DNA of 64,000 nucleotides from Paenibacillus sp. L3-i20. Lineage in GTDB: Bacteria; Bacillota; Bacilli; Paenibacillales; Paenibacillaceae. This document shows, piece by piece, positions 45,510-55,455 of the stretch. Numbering within the stretch: position 1 is the stretch's first letter; every line of letters begins with the position of its first letter. A program made the position numbers and the translations under genes. The DNA lies in the NCBI RefSeq assembly GCF_022180385.2, contig NZ_BQME02000002.1, forward strand, positions 1,240,001 to 1,304,000, read 5' to 3'. The notes under the pieces are model-generated. The model saw nothing but the letters and a program-made list of their open reading frames with translations, did no database searches and was not told the DNA's origin.

Positions 45510-45552
45510 AAAAAATGCTTTTACAAAATGATAATCATTTTGTAAAAGCATT
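45510..45552 (-). terminator. Terminator of the dynamin gene (19-base arms)
   Basis: AATGCTTTTACAAAATGAT and ATCATTTTGTAAAAGCATT around a single base, followed on the minus strand by six T residues. The core TGATAATCA resembles a Fur-family half site, but the T run and position after the dynamin stop make a terminator the better reading. Confidence 0.85.
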
Positions 45553-45589
45553 CAGCTATAATTGCGATGGGATCGTACATCATTCTAAT

Positions 45590-48500
45590 CTATTCGAGAT
45601 GAATGAGATTATGATGAAGTTTTTTCAACAATGCAAGATCGGCTCCGTCCGTAAGTGAGCTCCGCTTGCCCCCGGCAAATGAACGCACATCTTGATCTAG
45701 ACGATTAGAAGCAGCATTCGCCGCAGAAATCCACTCTTGTTCATAATGTACAGTCCATTGCTTCGTCACATTGTGCATCCAGCTCTGAAGGGAAGGAGCA
45801 AGCAAAGCTTCAAAATCTTTGCGAAGCAAAGTTTTTCCTTCACCTTCAAAAAATTGGCGAGGTGACCTAAACCGACTCCAGAGCCATTTCACTTCAATGC
45901 TATTTTCTTCCCAGTCCTTAGATTGCTCCGGAGCAGTAATGTCCTGCTCAGCATCGTAAGGAAGTGATGGATAGCCCTCAACTATACTTTCAACAGCTTC
46001 ACAGCTATGCTGATAGATCTTTTTTACCGATTCATGCAATGCACGTTCCATACGAAGAGTCGTTGCTAGCAGCTCTTGAGAAAGCTCTCGTTGCATTAAT
46101 CGTTGAAGCTCTAACCAAGCGGTCCATATGACTCGTCGCAAATCACGGCCGTCATCCTGCAATGTGGCAGGATTAAAGGCAAGATGATAAAACTCACCAA
46201 AACGATATTGAAGCCTCTGGATAACATAATAAAGGAGCTCATTAATTTCCTGCTTCAATCCTTCTGGCAATACCGTTTTTCGAAGATCTTCGATTGGAAG
46301 CTCCGTCTTCTGCACAGCAAGAACAAGCTCTTTAAGTGCTGCTTCTCTTACAGTTGCGTCACCTTCTGCACTTCGAAGCCACCCTGCTACCGTATCAATC
46401 GTACGTTTAAGCTCTAACTCGGCAGAATCAATCGCCATTCGTCCTAGATCATTCTGAATAAAGGATAGAAAGGAATGTTCGAAATCTTCCATACGGGACT
46501 GTTCAAGTAAGCTGCTATTGCCGTCGAGCTTACCATCGAGTGCTTGAATGCTCGATACTGGAAATAGTCTCGGCGATCGAATAGCATGCTGCAACAAATT
46601 TGTTTCTACATGGTTTAATACGCCTTGAAGCTCTGCCTCATCAGCAGCAAGATCTGAAGCATTAACAATAAAAAACATTTTGTCCAGCTCGAACTGATCC
46701 TTCACCCTGCCCAATTGATCTAGAAACTGTCTATCTGCCTGCGAGAAGGCATGGTTGTAATACGTGACAAAAAGTACTGCGTCAGCATTTTTAATATAAT
46801 TAAAGGCTACTCCAGTATGTCTTGCATTAACCGAATCCGCACCTGGTGTATCTACTAGTACGATTCCTTCCGCCGTTAATTCGCAATCATAATGGAAATC
46901 GATTTCACTTACAAAACATGATCGGGACTCATCTGCAACATATTGAGCATATTCGTCTCGTTCAACTTTCAGCTCTTTGCCAAGCAGCGCTTCATGTTGC
47001 GCCCACCCTGCTCTTGCTGCTCTCAAGAAGCTGTAATGGGGTCTACCGCCTGTTCCAATCGATTCTGGCTTCAAACGATCGATCGATTTCATTATGGATG
47101 CAGCATCAGGCAACTTTGCTTCAGTCGCATTTTCACCAAGGAGTGAAAGCGAATAACGCAAATCGGAAATAACTGCTTCGCTTGATTTCATAATAACTCG
47201 AGCCGATCCATGACTAAATTGCTCCGTCGGAGGCATAAGACGATTAATAGCTGCTGTCGTTGGATTAGGTGAAACAGGCAATACTGCATCACCTATTAAA
47301 GCATTAGCTAATGACGATTTGCCTGCACTAAAAGCTCCAAATAACGCAATTGTAAACTGGCTGCTTTGAAGACGCTCCGCTTTATCTCTTAATGCTACTG
47401 CTGCTGAACGTAAGGAAGTGATTGGCGCAAGAAGCTCGGAAGCGCTGAGCAACTTAGCCGCAGCTGAACGTTGATTTGAGAGTGCGGACATCCCGCTTCC
47501 ACCTAGCCGTTTCCTGCCAGACTGTTGTTCACTAGCACTAGACTTTTCCAGCATCTCTTCATTGGAAGCATTCTTTAATGTTTGCTCCAAATTACTTTCA
47601 TTCAGACTAGAAAACGGATGTTTTGCGTTTGATTCCGTAACTAATGATTCAGTATCTCTTGGAACTGGTAAAATCGGTCTGCTCACTGGGGCTGGAAGAA
47701 GTGCGTTCATTATTACAGCATGGGTACTAGTACTCTCTTCAATTGCCGCAATTGCATTCAATGCTTTAGCTTGTTGTTCTAAAGCATCCAGCTGTGCCTC
47801 AACTTGTGCAGATTGTTCACGATTCGCGGCTGCATTATGTTCAGCAAGCTCATCAACTATTTCTAGCGCCCATGCACGATACATACCTTTAACGTCTGCT
47901 GCAAGCTCTTTGCAAAAAATTATCGTATACTCATTGCCCATTACCGCACTCGTTTTAACACGTGCAATTAGCCATGACGAATCAGGTTGCAGACCTGCTG
48001 CTGTTGTCAATTTCTTTTCTAGACTATCACTATCAAAATGGATACGCTCAGCAGCGTTTCTTAGCAACTGCTTCACATGCCAATCAATTGAAGCATTAAT
48101 AAGACTAATGAGCTCCGTTCGGAATACCTCAAGTCTGCGCTCTTGTTCAGCAGCCGTCTTCGCACCTGCGAAAAGCATCCCCATCTTGAACCCTGGCATA
48201 CGGCTCTCAAGGAATGTATGAGCCAAGTCTCTTAACCCAGCTGGTGTAATGTTCGCATTATCGAGCAGTGATTGAAGTTCTTTGCGAAGCTCGGTACGAT
48301 ATAACTCACGATCGCTTGCAAGCTTTCCAATGGAATCAGTTAGACGAGTTATCTCATCTGAAACGATAGCAGCAGCTTCTTCACCGCCAGCTTGCTCAAG
48401 TAATCGTTCGCGATCTATCTCCGTTTGTTCCTCAGTCCATTTCAGATGCGCATTCAGCAAATGTCTAAGTGACGCATCAACGCTGTAGGAGCACAACTCT

Positions 48501-49285
48501 TCTCTTCGCTCACCGAGAGAGCGGATTAAATCGATTAACTTCTTCCATTCATGATGCGCGTGGTTCGGCTCGCGTAACGACAAATAAACGATCCCCGCTG
48601 GCTCTAAGTGCCAAGCCTGGAACGCTTCTTCTACGCTGTTACGATAGGATGAAAAGCTTAATTCTCGATCACGATGTTTATCAATTTGATTAACGATAAA
48701 GTATAAGGGCTTACCCCAATCCTTCAATTCCTTCGCAAATGCAAAGTTAATTTCAGACTGGACATGGTTATAATCCATTACATAGAATACGACATCAGCC
48801 AAATGTAGAGCCGATTCCGTAGCCATTCGATGTGCATCATCCGTAGAATCAATGCCTGGCGTATCTAATAGCACAGTATGGTCGCCTAATAATTCACTTG
48901 GATAAACAATAGATACCGAAGCAAATTGCTCGCCATCTACACAATATTTGTCTAGTTCATTAATCGGAACCTCTGCCTGTGTACTTACTCCGTCCTTCAC
49001 CTTTTCTACAGACGCGTAAGCTCGTTCCCCTCCACGTATCGCAACGACATTAGCGCTAGTAGGAATAGGACTTGATGGCAGTAACTTTGCACCGCATAAA
49101 TTATTAACCAAGGTTGACTTACCCGCTGAAAAGTGTCCGCATAAAGCGACAGTAAGCCGACCTTCGGTCAGCTTACTGTTCAGCTCAAGCGCTTGTTTCG
49201 CACGAGTATGATCGCCAGCCTCGGACATCGCTGCGGCTGTTGCTTGTAATGCTTCCGCTATGCTTTGTACCGTTATCTGTGTCAT
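45590..49285 (-). CDS. dynA: Bacterial dynamin-like protein with two GTPase domains
   Basis: 1231 residues, two dynamin units fused head to tail. The first GTPase has P-loop GHFSAGKST (50-58) and DTPGID switch; the second GAFSAGKSS at about 640 with DTPGAD. Helical stalk regions follow each. This is the B. subtilis DynA (YpbR) layout; such proteins tether and fuse membranes and protect against phage and membrane-active agents. Between the units is a Ser/Glu-rich linker. AGGAG lies 9 bases before the ATG. It is the third gene of an nth-small protein-dynA operon. Size is close to YpbR (about 1190). Confidence 0.93.
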   Translation of the reverse strand: MTQITVQSIAEALQATAAAMSEAGDHTRAKQALELNSKLTEGRLTVALCGHFSAGKSTLVNNLCGAKLLPSSPIPTSANVVAIRGGERAYASVEKVKDGVSTQAEVPINELDKYCVDGEQFASVSIVYPSELLGDHTVLLDTPGIDSTDDAHRMATESALHLADVVFYVMDYNHVQSEINFAFAKELKDWGKPLYFIVNQIDKHRDRELSFSSYRNSVEEAFQAWHLEPAGIVYLSLREPNHAHHEWKKLIDLIRSLGERREELCSYSVDASLRHLLNAHLKWTEEQTEIDRERLLEQAGGEEAAAIVSDEITRLTDSIGKLASDRELYRTELRKELQSLLDNANITPAGLRDLAHTFLESRMPGFKMGMLFAGAKTAAEQERRLEVFRTELISLINASIDWHVKQLLRNAAERIHFDSDSLEKKLTTAAGLQPDSSWLIARVKTSAVMGNEYTIIFCKELAADVKGMYRAWALEIVDELAEHNAAANREQSAQVEAQLDALEQQAKALNAIAAIEESTSTHAVIMNALLPAPVSRPILPVPRDTESLVTESNAKHPFSSLNESNLEQTLKNASNEEMLEKSSASEQQSGRKRLGGSGMSALSNQRSAAAKLLSASELLAPITSLRSAAVALRDKAERLQSSQFTIALFGAFSAGKSSLANALIGDAVLPVSPNPTTAAINRLMPPTEQFSHGSARVIMKSSEAVISDLRYSLSLLGENATEAKLPDAASIMKSIDRLKPESIGTGGRPHYSFLRAARAGWAQHEALLGKELKVERDEYAQYVADESRSCFVSEIDFHYDCELTAEGIVLVDTPGADSVNARHTGVAFNYIKNADAVLFVTYYNHAFSQADRQFLDQLGRVKDQFELDKMFFIVNASDLAADEAELQGVLNHVETNLLQHAIRSPRLFPVSSIQALDGKLDGNSSLLEQSRMEDFEHSFLSFIQNDLGRMAIDSAELELKRTIDTVAGWLRSAEGDATVREAALKELVLAVQKTELPIEDLRKTVLPEGLKQEINELLYYVIQRLQYRFGEFYHLAFNPATLQDDGRDLRRVIWTAWLELQRLMQRELSQELLATTLRMERALHESVKKIYQHSCEAVESIVEGYPSLPYDAEQDITAPEQSKDWEENSIEVKWLWSRFRSPRQFFEGEGKTLLRKDFEALLAPSLQSWMHNVTKQWTVHYEQEWISAANAASNRLDQDVRSFAGGKRSSLTDGADLALLKKLHHNLIHLE

Positions 49286-49297
49286 CAGCAGCTACTC

Positions 49298-49570
49298 CTA
49301 AACAGCTTCCTCTTCGTCAGATGGCATACAAATTTCAAACACGTTGCCATGCTGCAAGATCATAATATTCCGTTCTCTTTCTTTCATTACAACAACTTCA
49401 GGTTTAACGCGCATACGTTCAATGTATTGATCTGGTACATCGCCGGAACCACTTACCGTAATTCCATCAATAACAATATCTTCGTTTTCTTCAGGCGGTG
49501 ATTGTAGAACTTGCTCATAAATATCAGAAAACTGTTCAAAATTATTTGTATATACGGAAATACACTTCAT
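49298..49570 (-). CDS. Small protein between nth and dynA (YpbS-like position)
   Basis: About 90 residues, beginning MKCISVYTNNFEQFSDIYEQ with an acidic middle and C-terminus (SDEEEAV). No recognised domain. It lies in the operon between nth and dynA: five bases after nth, 12 before dynA, and its position next to a dynamin resembles that of YpbS in B. subtilis, but sequence identity is not established. The ATG selected follows AAGGA at eight bases; three codons earlier a second ATG overlaps the nth stop. A role as adaptor or regulator for the dynamin is speculative. Confidence 0.7.
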   Translation of the reverse strand: MKCISVYTNNFEQFSDIYEQVLQSPPEENEDIVIDGITVSGSGDVPDQYIERMRVKPEVVVMKERERNIMILQHGNVFEICMPSDEEEAV

Positions 49571-49575
49571 ATTCA

Positions 49576-50271
49576 TCATCCTTCGTTCGCTAATTTAGGT
49601 TTCTTAATCCTATTTTTTGTCTTAATCGCCGGCTTCATACGTCCTTTTCCTTCTTTGCAAATATCTAGTAATGGACATATAGGGCACTGCGGATTTTGTG
49701 CTTTGCAATGGTAACGTCCGAAAAATATAATTCGATGATGAGTTAACGTCCATTCATCCCTAGGTACAAGCTTCATCAGTTTCTGTTCTACAACAAGCAA
49801 AGAATCATCTTCTTTTGCAATAGACAGTCGCTTAGAGACTCGGTCTACATGTGTATCCACTGCAATAGCAGGCACACCGAATGCATTAGACATCACAACG
49901 TTCGCAGTTTTGCGACCTACACCTGGCAACTCCGTCAAGCCTTCATGACTTGCTGGCACTTCACCATCATATTTATCGATAAGTATCCGGCAGAGCTTCT
50001 GTATGTTGGAAGCTTTACTTCGGAACAAGCCGATTCTCCGAATGTCCCCTTCAAGTTCTTCAAGGGGTACTCCCAAGTAATCCTCCGGACTTTTGTACTT
50101 CTGAAACAAACCGACGGTAACTTTATTTACCATCTCATCTGTACATTGTGCCGATAATAAAACGGCAATCGTCAGCTCAAAAGGATTAGTATGATTGAGC
50201 TCACAATGCGCATCTGGAAACAGATCGGCTAATGTATCCAGTATATGACGCATTTTCTGTTTCGCATTCAT
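49576..50271 (-). CDS. nth: Endonuclease III
   Basis: A 231-residue DNA glycosylase/AP lyase for oxidised pyrimidines. Helix-hairpin-helix LPGVGRKTANVV with the catalytic Lys, then catalytic Asp in AVDTHVDRVSKRL, and the [4Fe-4S] loop CKAQNPQCPICPLLDIC (Cys-x6-Cys-x2-Cys-x5-Cys). The basic C-terminal tail (KTKNRIKKPKLANEG) may add DNA affinity. GTGGAGG is close before the ATG; the ORF extends seven codons further up without a box. First gene of the operon. Confidence 0.95.
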   Translation of the reverse strand: MNAKQKMRHILDTLADLFPDAHCELNHTNPFELTIAVLLSAQCTDEMVNKVTVGLFQKYKSPEDYLGVPLEELEGDIRRIGLFRSKASNIQKLCRILIDKYDGEVPASHEGLTELPGVGRKTANVVMSNAFGVPAIAVDTHVDRVSKRLSIAKEDDSLLVVEQKLMKLVPRDEWTLTHHRIIFFGRYHCKAQNPQCPICPLLDICKEGKGRMKPAIKTKNRIKKPKLANEG

Positions 50272-50351
50272 TGTAAGCCTCCACTTAAACACTATCGTTC
50301 AAAGTGTAGCGAAATTTGACACGCTTCGCAACCTCAAACTGCTAATTTCAT

Positions 50352-50380
50352 AAAAAAAACTGCCCCGAAGGGCAGTTTTT
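50352..50380 (-). terminator. Terminator of the SLH gene
   Basis: CTGCCC-CGAA-GGGCAG with T residues on the minus strand. Confidence 0.9.
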
Positions 50381-50428
50381 CACAAAACGTTCCTGTTTTC
50401 GTCTAAACTACTATAGGATTACGTTGCA

Positions 50429-52513
50429 TTAACCGTTTGAAGCTTTACCTACTTCTTGTATTTTAACTACAGAGTTACCCACATAAGAGAATACAACGAT
50501 TGCTCCTACTGGCAATTGAGCTAAAGTACCTTTTGTTCCATCTAGTTTTACAAAAGAAACATCTTGTGTTGAATACTCGAATGTATCATTAACTGTCGTC
50601 CTCACTTTGATTTTATTCGTAACCGTGTTCGTAGAAGTTACTTCATATTGAACATTCTGATGTACTCGAATACCTATTGCTTCAATTTTATCTGGCTTCA
50701 TAGTCATTGTAACAACATCACCAGTTTTTAGATCGGTATGAGCAGCCAGCGGGCGTCCAAAATACTCTATCACGTTAGTGATATAAGGAATTTTTGCGGT
50801 TACCCCTTGTTCTGAAACAATCGTCACTACTCTATTTTTCAAATCAACTTCCAATACTTTCCCCGTGTGCGCCATTACAAATTGCATAGAAATAATATTT
50901 TTATGCGTGTAACGAATAACTACATTTGCGTTTTGAGTCGTAAGTTTAATAGCATTTGCTAGATCAATACTATTACCTAAATAATCAAATTTGGTTCTAT
51001 CCGTAATTGTGAGTGCAATTGGTTCTCCATTAGAGTCCATAACTGTAACTACTTTTTTAGCTTCATTTATGTTGAAAATCTCAGCTGCTACGATAACTTT
51101 AACTTCTCGATTAGTCACTTTCACTTTCGTCACTTGATCCGATGCATTCAAAGTAAGTTCAACTTGATCCCCATCTTTTACCAAATCAGCAAATCCAGCG
51201 TTCGCTAGACCGTTAATTTCAACAGTTGCGCCTGCAGCAACAAATTTAGATACTAATGTGCCAGCTGACTTAATTGTGACTACTTTCTGATCCGCTGATA
51301 CGAGATCTCCTGTTGCTACTGTTGTAGCTGGTGTTGAAGAAATCACAATTTTCATTGCAACTGGCTTAGTACGGAAACTGTCCTGAACGATTGTAATTTG
51401 ACCATTCGCTTTAAGATCTGTAATCGCTATTTGTTTTCCTTCTGAGTCTTCAATTGCTACTTCAGAAGTATAATTAATAGGGACTGGCTTATCATTAATC
51501 CACATATAGATGATGCTCTCTTCGGCGTTGTACCTTGCAAACGCACCTTCTACAGTCGTTGTACGCTGCTCATCACCTTTTGCTTCAACGTACAATGCTT
51601 TACCGTCTTTAGCAAAAATAGTAACGTCCGTGTACTCTTTCAATTCATTCAAAGCTACTGGTTTTTCTGATTTGTAATGGTAGAACAACGTATTAGCATC
51701 TAGCGTATATTTTGTATCAGTCTCTTTGCTATAAACAGAAATCGATTGTTCTGTAAGATCAGAAATAACGCCGTCAACTTGTCCATCATATTCAATAGCA
51801 TAACTTGTTTGTGCTCTACTAAATATTGTTGCAAGACTAGCACGTTTAACATCTGAATCAGGTTTAAAAGTAGTGTCAGTTACCCCTTTTACAAGTCCGA
51901 GCTGTACCGCCGCATTTACATAACCTTTGTAACGTGTATCAATGTCTGCCGCATCTTTGAAATGCGATTCCGTGTTCTGCAAATTTGTAGCCGCCGCTTG
52001 TTGTCCAATTGCTTTTACAATTAGCTTTGTAACCCATTCACGACTTGCAGGCTTCTTACCCCATTCAGTGGTCTTGTCCGCTGCTGCTAGTGCGTATTCC
52101 TCTTCACGGTCTAGTAAGCCCTTGTTGAATGCGAGCTCGATGTAGCCTTTAAAAAAAGTGCCGACAACGAATGATTCACCAAATACAATCATAGAATTTT
52201 CATCTACCAAATGGCTAATACCTGCGAATTTAAGAGCCATAAGCACAGCTTCTTGTTGTGAAACACCTTTTTCTGGGTTGAAAGTGGAAATTTTGGTTAT
52301 ATTATCAATGTAGCCAGTAATAACTCCTTGATAATACAGTTTAGAAATATGTTTTTCAGCGTAATGGCCTCCAGGTACATCTGTAAATGGTGTAGTCGCT
52401 GCTGCAGCGCTTATTGTACTTGGCACAGTTAACATCGCAGTGCCACTTCCAGTCACTAGCGTAATCGCTAATGCCCCTGTTACAATCTTTTTCCACGTTT
52501 CATGCAATGGCAT
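50429..52513 (-). CDS. SLH-domain cell-surface protein
   Basis: 694 residues with a signal peptide (LTVPSTISAAAA) and three S-layer homology domains in the first 220 residues (FTDVPGGHYAEKHISKLYYQ; YIELAFNKGLL; FKDAADIDTRYKGYVNAAVQ). The remaining 470 residues form repeated beta units (KVVTVMDSNGEPIALTITDR, NRVVTIVSEQGVTAKIPYIT), perhaps Ig-like or DUF-type wall modules. SLH domains anchor it to pyruvylated wall polymer. GAAGGAGA precedes the ATG. Last of an amidase-GerMN-SLH operon. Confidence 0.9.
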   Translation of the reverse strand: MPLHETWKKIVTGALAITLVTGSGTAMLTVPSTISAAAATTPFTDVPGGHYAEKHISKLYYQGVITGYIDNITKISTFNPEKGVSQQEAVLMALKFAGISHLVDENSMIVFGESFVVGTFFKGYIELAFNKGLLDREEEYALAAADKTTEWGKKPASREWVTKLIVKAIGQQAAATNLQNTESHFKDAADIDTRYKGYVNAAVQLGLVKGVTDTTFKPDSDVKRASLATIFSRAQTSYAIEYDGQVDGVISDLTEQSISVYSKETDTKYTLDANTLFYHYKSEKPVALNELKEYTDVTIFAKDGKALYVEAKGDEQRTTTVEGAFARYNAEESIIYMWINDKPVPINYTSEVAIEDSEGKQIAITDLKANGQITIVQDSFRTKPVAMKIVISSTPATTVATGDLVSADQKVVTIKSAGTLVSKFVAAGATVEINGLANAGFADLVKDGDQVELTLNASDQVTKVKVTNREVKVIVAAEIFNINEAKKVVTVMDSNGEPIALTITDRTKFDYLGNSIDLANAIKLTTQNANVVIRYTHKNIISMQFVMAHTGKVLEVDLKNRVVTIVSEQGVTAKIPYITNVIEYFGRPLAAHTDLKTGDVVTMTMKPDKIEAIGIRVHQNVQYEVTSTNTVTNKIKVRTTVNDTFEYSTQDVSFVKLDGTKGTLAQLPVGAIVVFSYVGNSVVKIQEVGKASNG

Positions 52514-52541
52514 TATTTTGTCTCCTTCAAATTATGTAATT

Positions 52542-53147
52542 TTATTCCGATTTCAGGATTGGATGTTCAATATCTACATGCCCCATCAAACTTTCAACTG
52601 GTTCACCAACAACTAACAAATTAATGCCCTCAATAAATGAAAATTGAAACAATGTCTTTTTTAGCGATTCTACTAATTGAAGCTCGCCAGGCGCACCTAG
52701 CCTTGCTTCATCTGGAATATGAATATCTAATGTCAAAACATTGTCTTTGAGATCAACGGAAAGAAAGTGAATCCCCTTCCACAATGAAACGCCGCCTTCT
52801 TCATTATCTTTCTGAAACTCAGCGATCGTCTTGTTTATTAGCTCAACTTCATCCTTAGAGACGATATTGATCTTCTGCTCTACCATATTTAATAGTTCTT
52901 CGTCTGTACGATAAATAATGACTTCTGTCCCTTGCTCCTCTAACTCCTTGGCTTCATCAGTTGCCTCGGGTGCTTTACTTGCTATAGGGGTTGCAGGAAC
53001 ACTTGAAGTTATCGGATCTACTGTAGACTCGCTCCCAGAGCTCCCTAACTCCGACTTCCCAGTTCCTTGACCCCCGCAAGCTGCAAGAGTAGCCACCAAA
53101 AAGGTTGTTGCAAGTAGTACTCGAAAGCTACGATTGGCTGTATTCAT
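52542..53147 (-). CDS. GerMN-domain lipoprotein
   Basis: About 201 residues. Lipobox LVATLAACGG with Cys24, so the protein is acylated and anchored outside the membrane. A Ser/Pro/Thr spacer (40 residues) is followed by a GerMN fold (ISVDLKDNVLTLDIHIPDE region, ending FSFIEGINLLVVGEPVESLM). GerM proteins are involved in spore germination and cortex or peptidoglycan. AGGTG precedes the ATG; the earlier GTG has none. Between an amidase and an SLH gene with gaps of about 20-30 bases, a cell-wall operon. Confidence 0.87.
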   Translation of the reverse strand: MNTANRSFRVLLATTFLVATLAACGGQGTGKSELGSSGSESTVDPITSSVPATPIASKAPEATDEAKELEEQGTEVIIYRTDEELLNMVEQKINIVSKDEVELINKTIAEFQKDNEEGGVSLWKGIHFLSVDLKDNVLTLDIHIPDEARLGAPGELQLVESLKKTLFQFSFIEGINLLVVGEPVESLMGHVDIEHPILKSE

Positions 53148-53166
53148 ATTTATGAACACCTGCTTT

Positions 53167-54669
53167 CTATTTCAGATTCAAATACTCCTTAATACCTTTA
53201 GTGACTTCATCAGCTAGCCTATTCTGTACTGCATCATTGAATAATGCTTTAGAATCAGTACTATTTGACAGATATCCCGCTTCGATCAGAATCGCTGGCA
53301 TCGTCGTTTGTTTAATTACTTTGTAGCCAGCCTTCTTAACTTTACGATCAGCAAGTCCCATTCCAGCTAGTACATGTTTATGAATAATATCTGCTAGTGG
53401 CTTACTATTAGGACGATCATAATAGGTTTCGGAGCCGTTAACACTTGTTTTATCATAGCTATTAGCATGAATTGAAATAAATACATCCGCTTTTAAATTT
53501 TCTGCAAACTTTACTCGATCAACAAGCTCTACAAAAGTGTCATCTGTACGTGTTAAATGTACCTTGATTCGCTTATCTTTTTCTAGAGCTGCTTTAAGCT
53601 TAAGAGCAACACTCAAATTAAATTCTTTCTCCCAGCGATTCAATGACTTACTTAAAGCACCTGGATCTTTAGCGCCATGCCCTGGATCAAGAACGATGTC
53701 ATAGACTTCATCTGATTCTCCTGGTAATGGCAATGGAGGATCTACTGGTATCGGTGGTACTACTGGGATTGTTGGTTCGATCGGCACTTCGCTGCTTGGC
53801 ATAAACGATAGATGAATTGCATTTTCAGTCTCGGAAAGAACATAACCTGTATCTGGGTTAATCATTACAACAAGTCTAGCCGTTAGTGGCGTGTTTGAAA
53901 ATTGAGAATAACGATACCCGTTCAGTAATGGGTTGTCCATCAAAGTTGTTTCTGACTGACCGTTTACAAAAGTTGCTGAAAGCTCAGGCAAATAGGTTGC
54001 GTTCGGAATATCAAATACCATTCTTCTAGGATTTTCTAACAAGAGTGGTTTATTTGGCTTTTGTACTCCTGTGTGCGTAATTGTTATTACGTTTTGTTCA
54101 TTGAGTGTGACGCCTGATATAATGCCTGTAGGAAGAGCTGGCTTCTCAGGTACAGTTGGATTTGTTGGATCTACTGGAACTAATGGATCCACCGGAACAG
54201 TTGGAGCTATAGGATCTACTGGTTCTTTTACCGGCGGTACGATTTTGTCAAACATATGTACTTCACGTTCTGTGTTTTTCCATTCGAAGTCCAGTCCTAA
54301 TAATTCTCCGACAAAACGGACAGGTACCATCGTTCTCCAATTAATAAGTTGCGGCTTTGATTCTGTCTCCATTATTACGCCGTTTACCCTTACCATTGAC
54401 TCTCCGATAATGAGTTCGATAACGGTGTTGTCATCTTTGACGGTTACCTTCTTCGTTACCGACTCCCACTCTACTTCATAACCTAAGCCATCTGACAGAA
54501 TCGCAAGCGGCACTAGCGTTGAACCGTTTTTAATTTGCGGATCAACATCAGACATTAACTGCTTCCCATTCAAATATAGTTTGGGAGGAGCTGCAGCAGC
54601 ATGTCCAATAGAAGCAAACATGGTGAACAACAATGACAATAACAATACAATGGATACAGACTTTTTCAT
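53167..54669 (-). CDS. N-acetylmuramoyl-L-alanine amidase with Cu-amine-oxidase-like stalk
   Basis: 500 residues. A signal peptide (VSIVLLLSLLFTMFASIGHA) is followed by a copper-amine-oxidase N-terminal-like domain (KLYLNGKQL, NWRTMVPVRFVGELLGLDFE), a proline/valine linker, an AMIN domain, a second proline linker, and a zinc amidase_3 domain with DPGHGAKDPG, SIHANS and IEAGYLSN, with Glu at NRWEKEF. It cleaves the MurNAc-Ala bond of peptidoglycan. The ATG with GAGGTGGG eight bases upstream is chosen; an upstream extension of 20 codons has no signal or box. First gene of the operon. Such stalk domains are frequent in Paenibacillaceae. Confidence 0.93.
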   Translation of the reverse strand: MKKSVSIVLLLSLLFTMFASIGHAAAAPPKLYLNGKQLMSDVDPQIKNGSTLVPLAILSDGLGYEVEWESVTKKVTVKDDNTVIELIIGESMVRVNGVIMETESKPQLINWRTMVPVRFVGELLGLDFEWKNTEREVHMFDKIVPPVKEPVDPIAPTVPVDPLVPVDPTNPTVPEKPALPTGIISGVTLNEQNVITITHTGVQKPNKPLLLENPRRMVFDIPNATYLPELSATFVNGQSETTLMDNPLLNGYRYSQFSNTPLTARLVVMINPDTGYVLSETENAIHLSFMPSSEVPIEPTIPVVPPIPVDPPLPLPGESDEVYDIVLDPGHGAKDPGALSKSLNRWEKEFNLSVALKLKAALEKDKRIKVHLTRTDDTFVELVDRVKFAENLKADVFISIHANSYDKTSVNGSETYYDRPNSKPLADIIHKHVLAGMGLADRKVKKAGYKVIKQTTMPAILIEAGYLSNSTDSKALFNDAVQNRLADEVTKGIKEYLNLK

Positions 54670-54770
54670 TTCCCACCTCGATGACTGAATTGTCCGCACG
54701 GAATATCCCCATTCGACATGCTTGGACAATATAATAGACGCACGCTGTCAGAAAAAGTTGCGTATATAGG

Positions 54771-54810
54771 AAAAAAGAGGACAACCTCAATTTTGTGGGG
54801 TTATCCTCTT
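54771..54810 (-). terminator. Terminator of leuCD
   Basis: Minus-strand stem GAAGAGGATAACCCCAC / TTGAGGTTGTCCTCTT with T residues behind it. Confidence 0.8.
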
Positions 54811-54822
54811 CAATCTAACTAT

Positions 54823-55422
54823 TTAGCCAAGACGAACTGCATGTTTTTGCTCGTATGCTGTAATTTTTTCTTCGTGCTGCAACGTCAGGCCAATATCATC
54901 CAAACCTTGCAATAGAAATTGACGACGGTGTTCGTCAAGATCAAATAAAATGCTTAGCCCGTGCTCGTCAGTCAGTAGTTTTTTCTCTAGATCAACTGAA
55001 AGTTTATATCCTTCATGCTTAGCTGTACGTTGGAACAAATCTTCTACTTGCTCTTCACTTAACTTAATAGGCAAAATACTATTTTTGAAACAGTTGTTAT
55101 AGAAAATATCTGCATACGAAGGTGCGATAATCACTTTAAAGCCGTAATCCAGAATCGCCCACGGCGCATGCTCACGGGATGAGCCGCAGCCAAAGTTCGC
55201 TCTCGAAACGAGTACAGAAGCTCCTTCATAACGCGCTTTGTTTGGTTCAAATTCTGTATTGATGTCGCCGTTTTCGTGGAAACGCCATTCAAAAAACAAA
55301 AATTGACCAAATCCACTACGTTCAATACGCTTTAAAAATTGTTTTGGGATGATAGCATCTGTATCTACATTGACCCGGTCAACCGGAGCTACGATTCCTG
55401 TAAGCTGTTTAAATGGTTCCAT
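54823..55422 (-). CDS. leuD: 3-isopropylmalate dehydratase small subunit
   Basis: 199 residues, swivelling domain of isopropylmalate isomerase. The sequence has [18 protein letters not shown] and [19 protein letters not shown], both characteristic. With LeuC it converts 2- to 3-isopropylmalate in leucine synthesis. Ribosome binding site GGAGAGGGG. Thirty-three bases after leuC in one operon, terminator follows. Length is standard. Confidence 0.97.
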   Translation of the reverse strand: MEPFKQLTGIVAPVDRVNVDTDAIIPKQFLKRIERSGFGQFLFFEWRFHENGDINTEFEPNKARYEGASVLVSRANFGCGSSREHAPWAILDYGFKVIIAPSYADIFYNNCFKNSILPIKLSEEQVEDLFQRTAKHEGYKLSVDLEKKLLTDEHGLSILFDLDEHRRQFLLQGLDDIGLTLQHEEKITAYEQKHAVRLG

Positions 55423-55455
55423 GTTGGTGTTTCCCCTCTCCTGCGTTAACGTTAC

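Noticed and set aside
45514..45552. 39-base palindrome with TGATAATCA as a Fur-type operator
   Set aside because: It lies after a stop codon and is followed by six T residues on that strand; its arms are far longer than a Fur box.
47562..48221. Long antisense open frame inside the dynamin gene
   Set aside because: No ribosome binding site, cysteine- and serine-rich shadow composition, and the other strand carries a clear double-GTPase protein.
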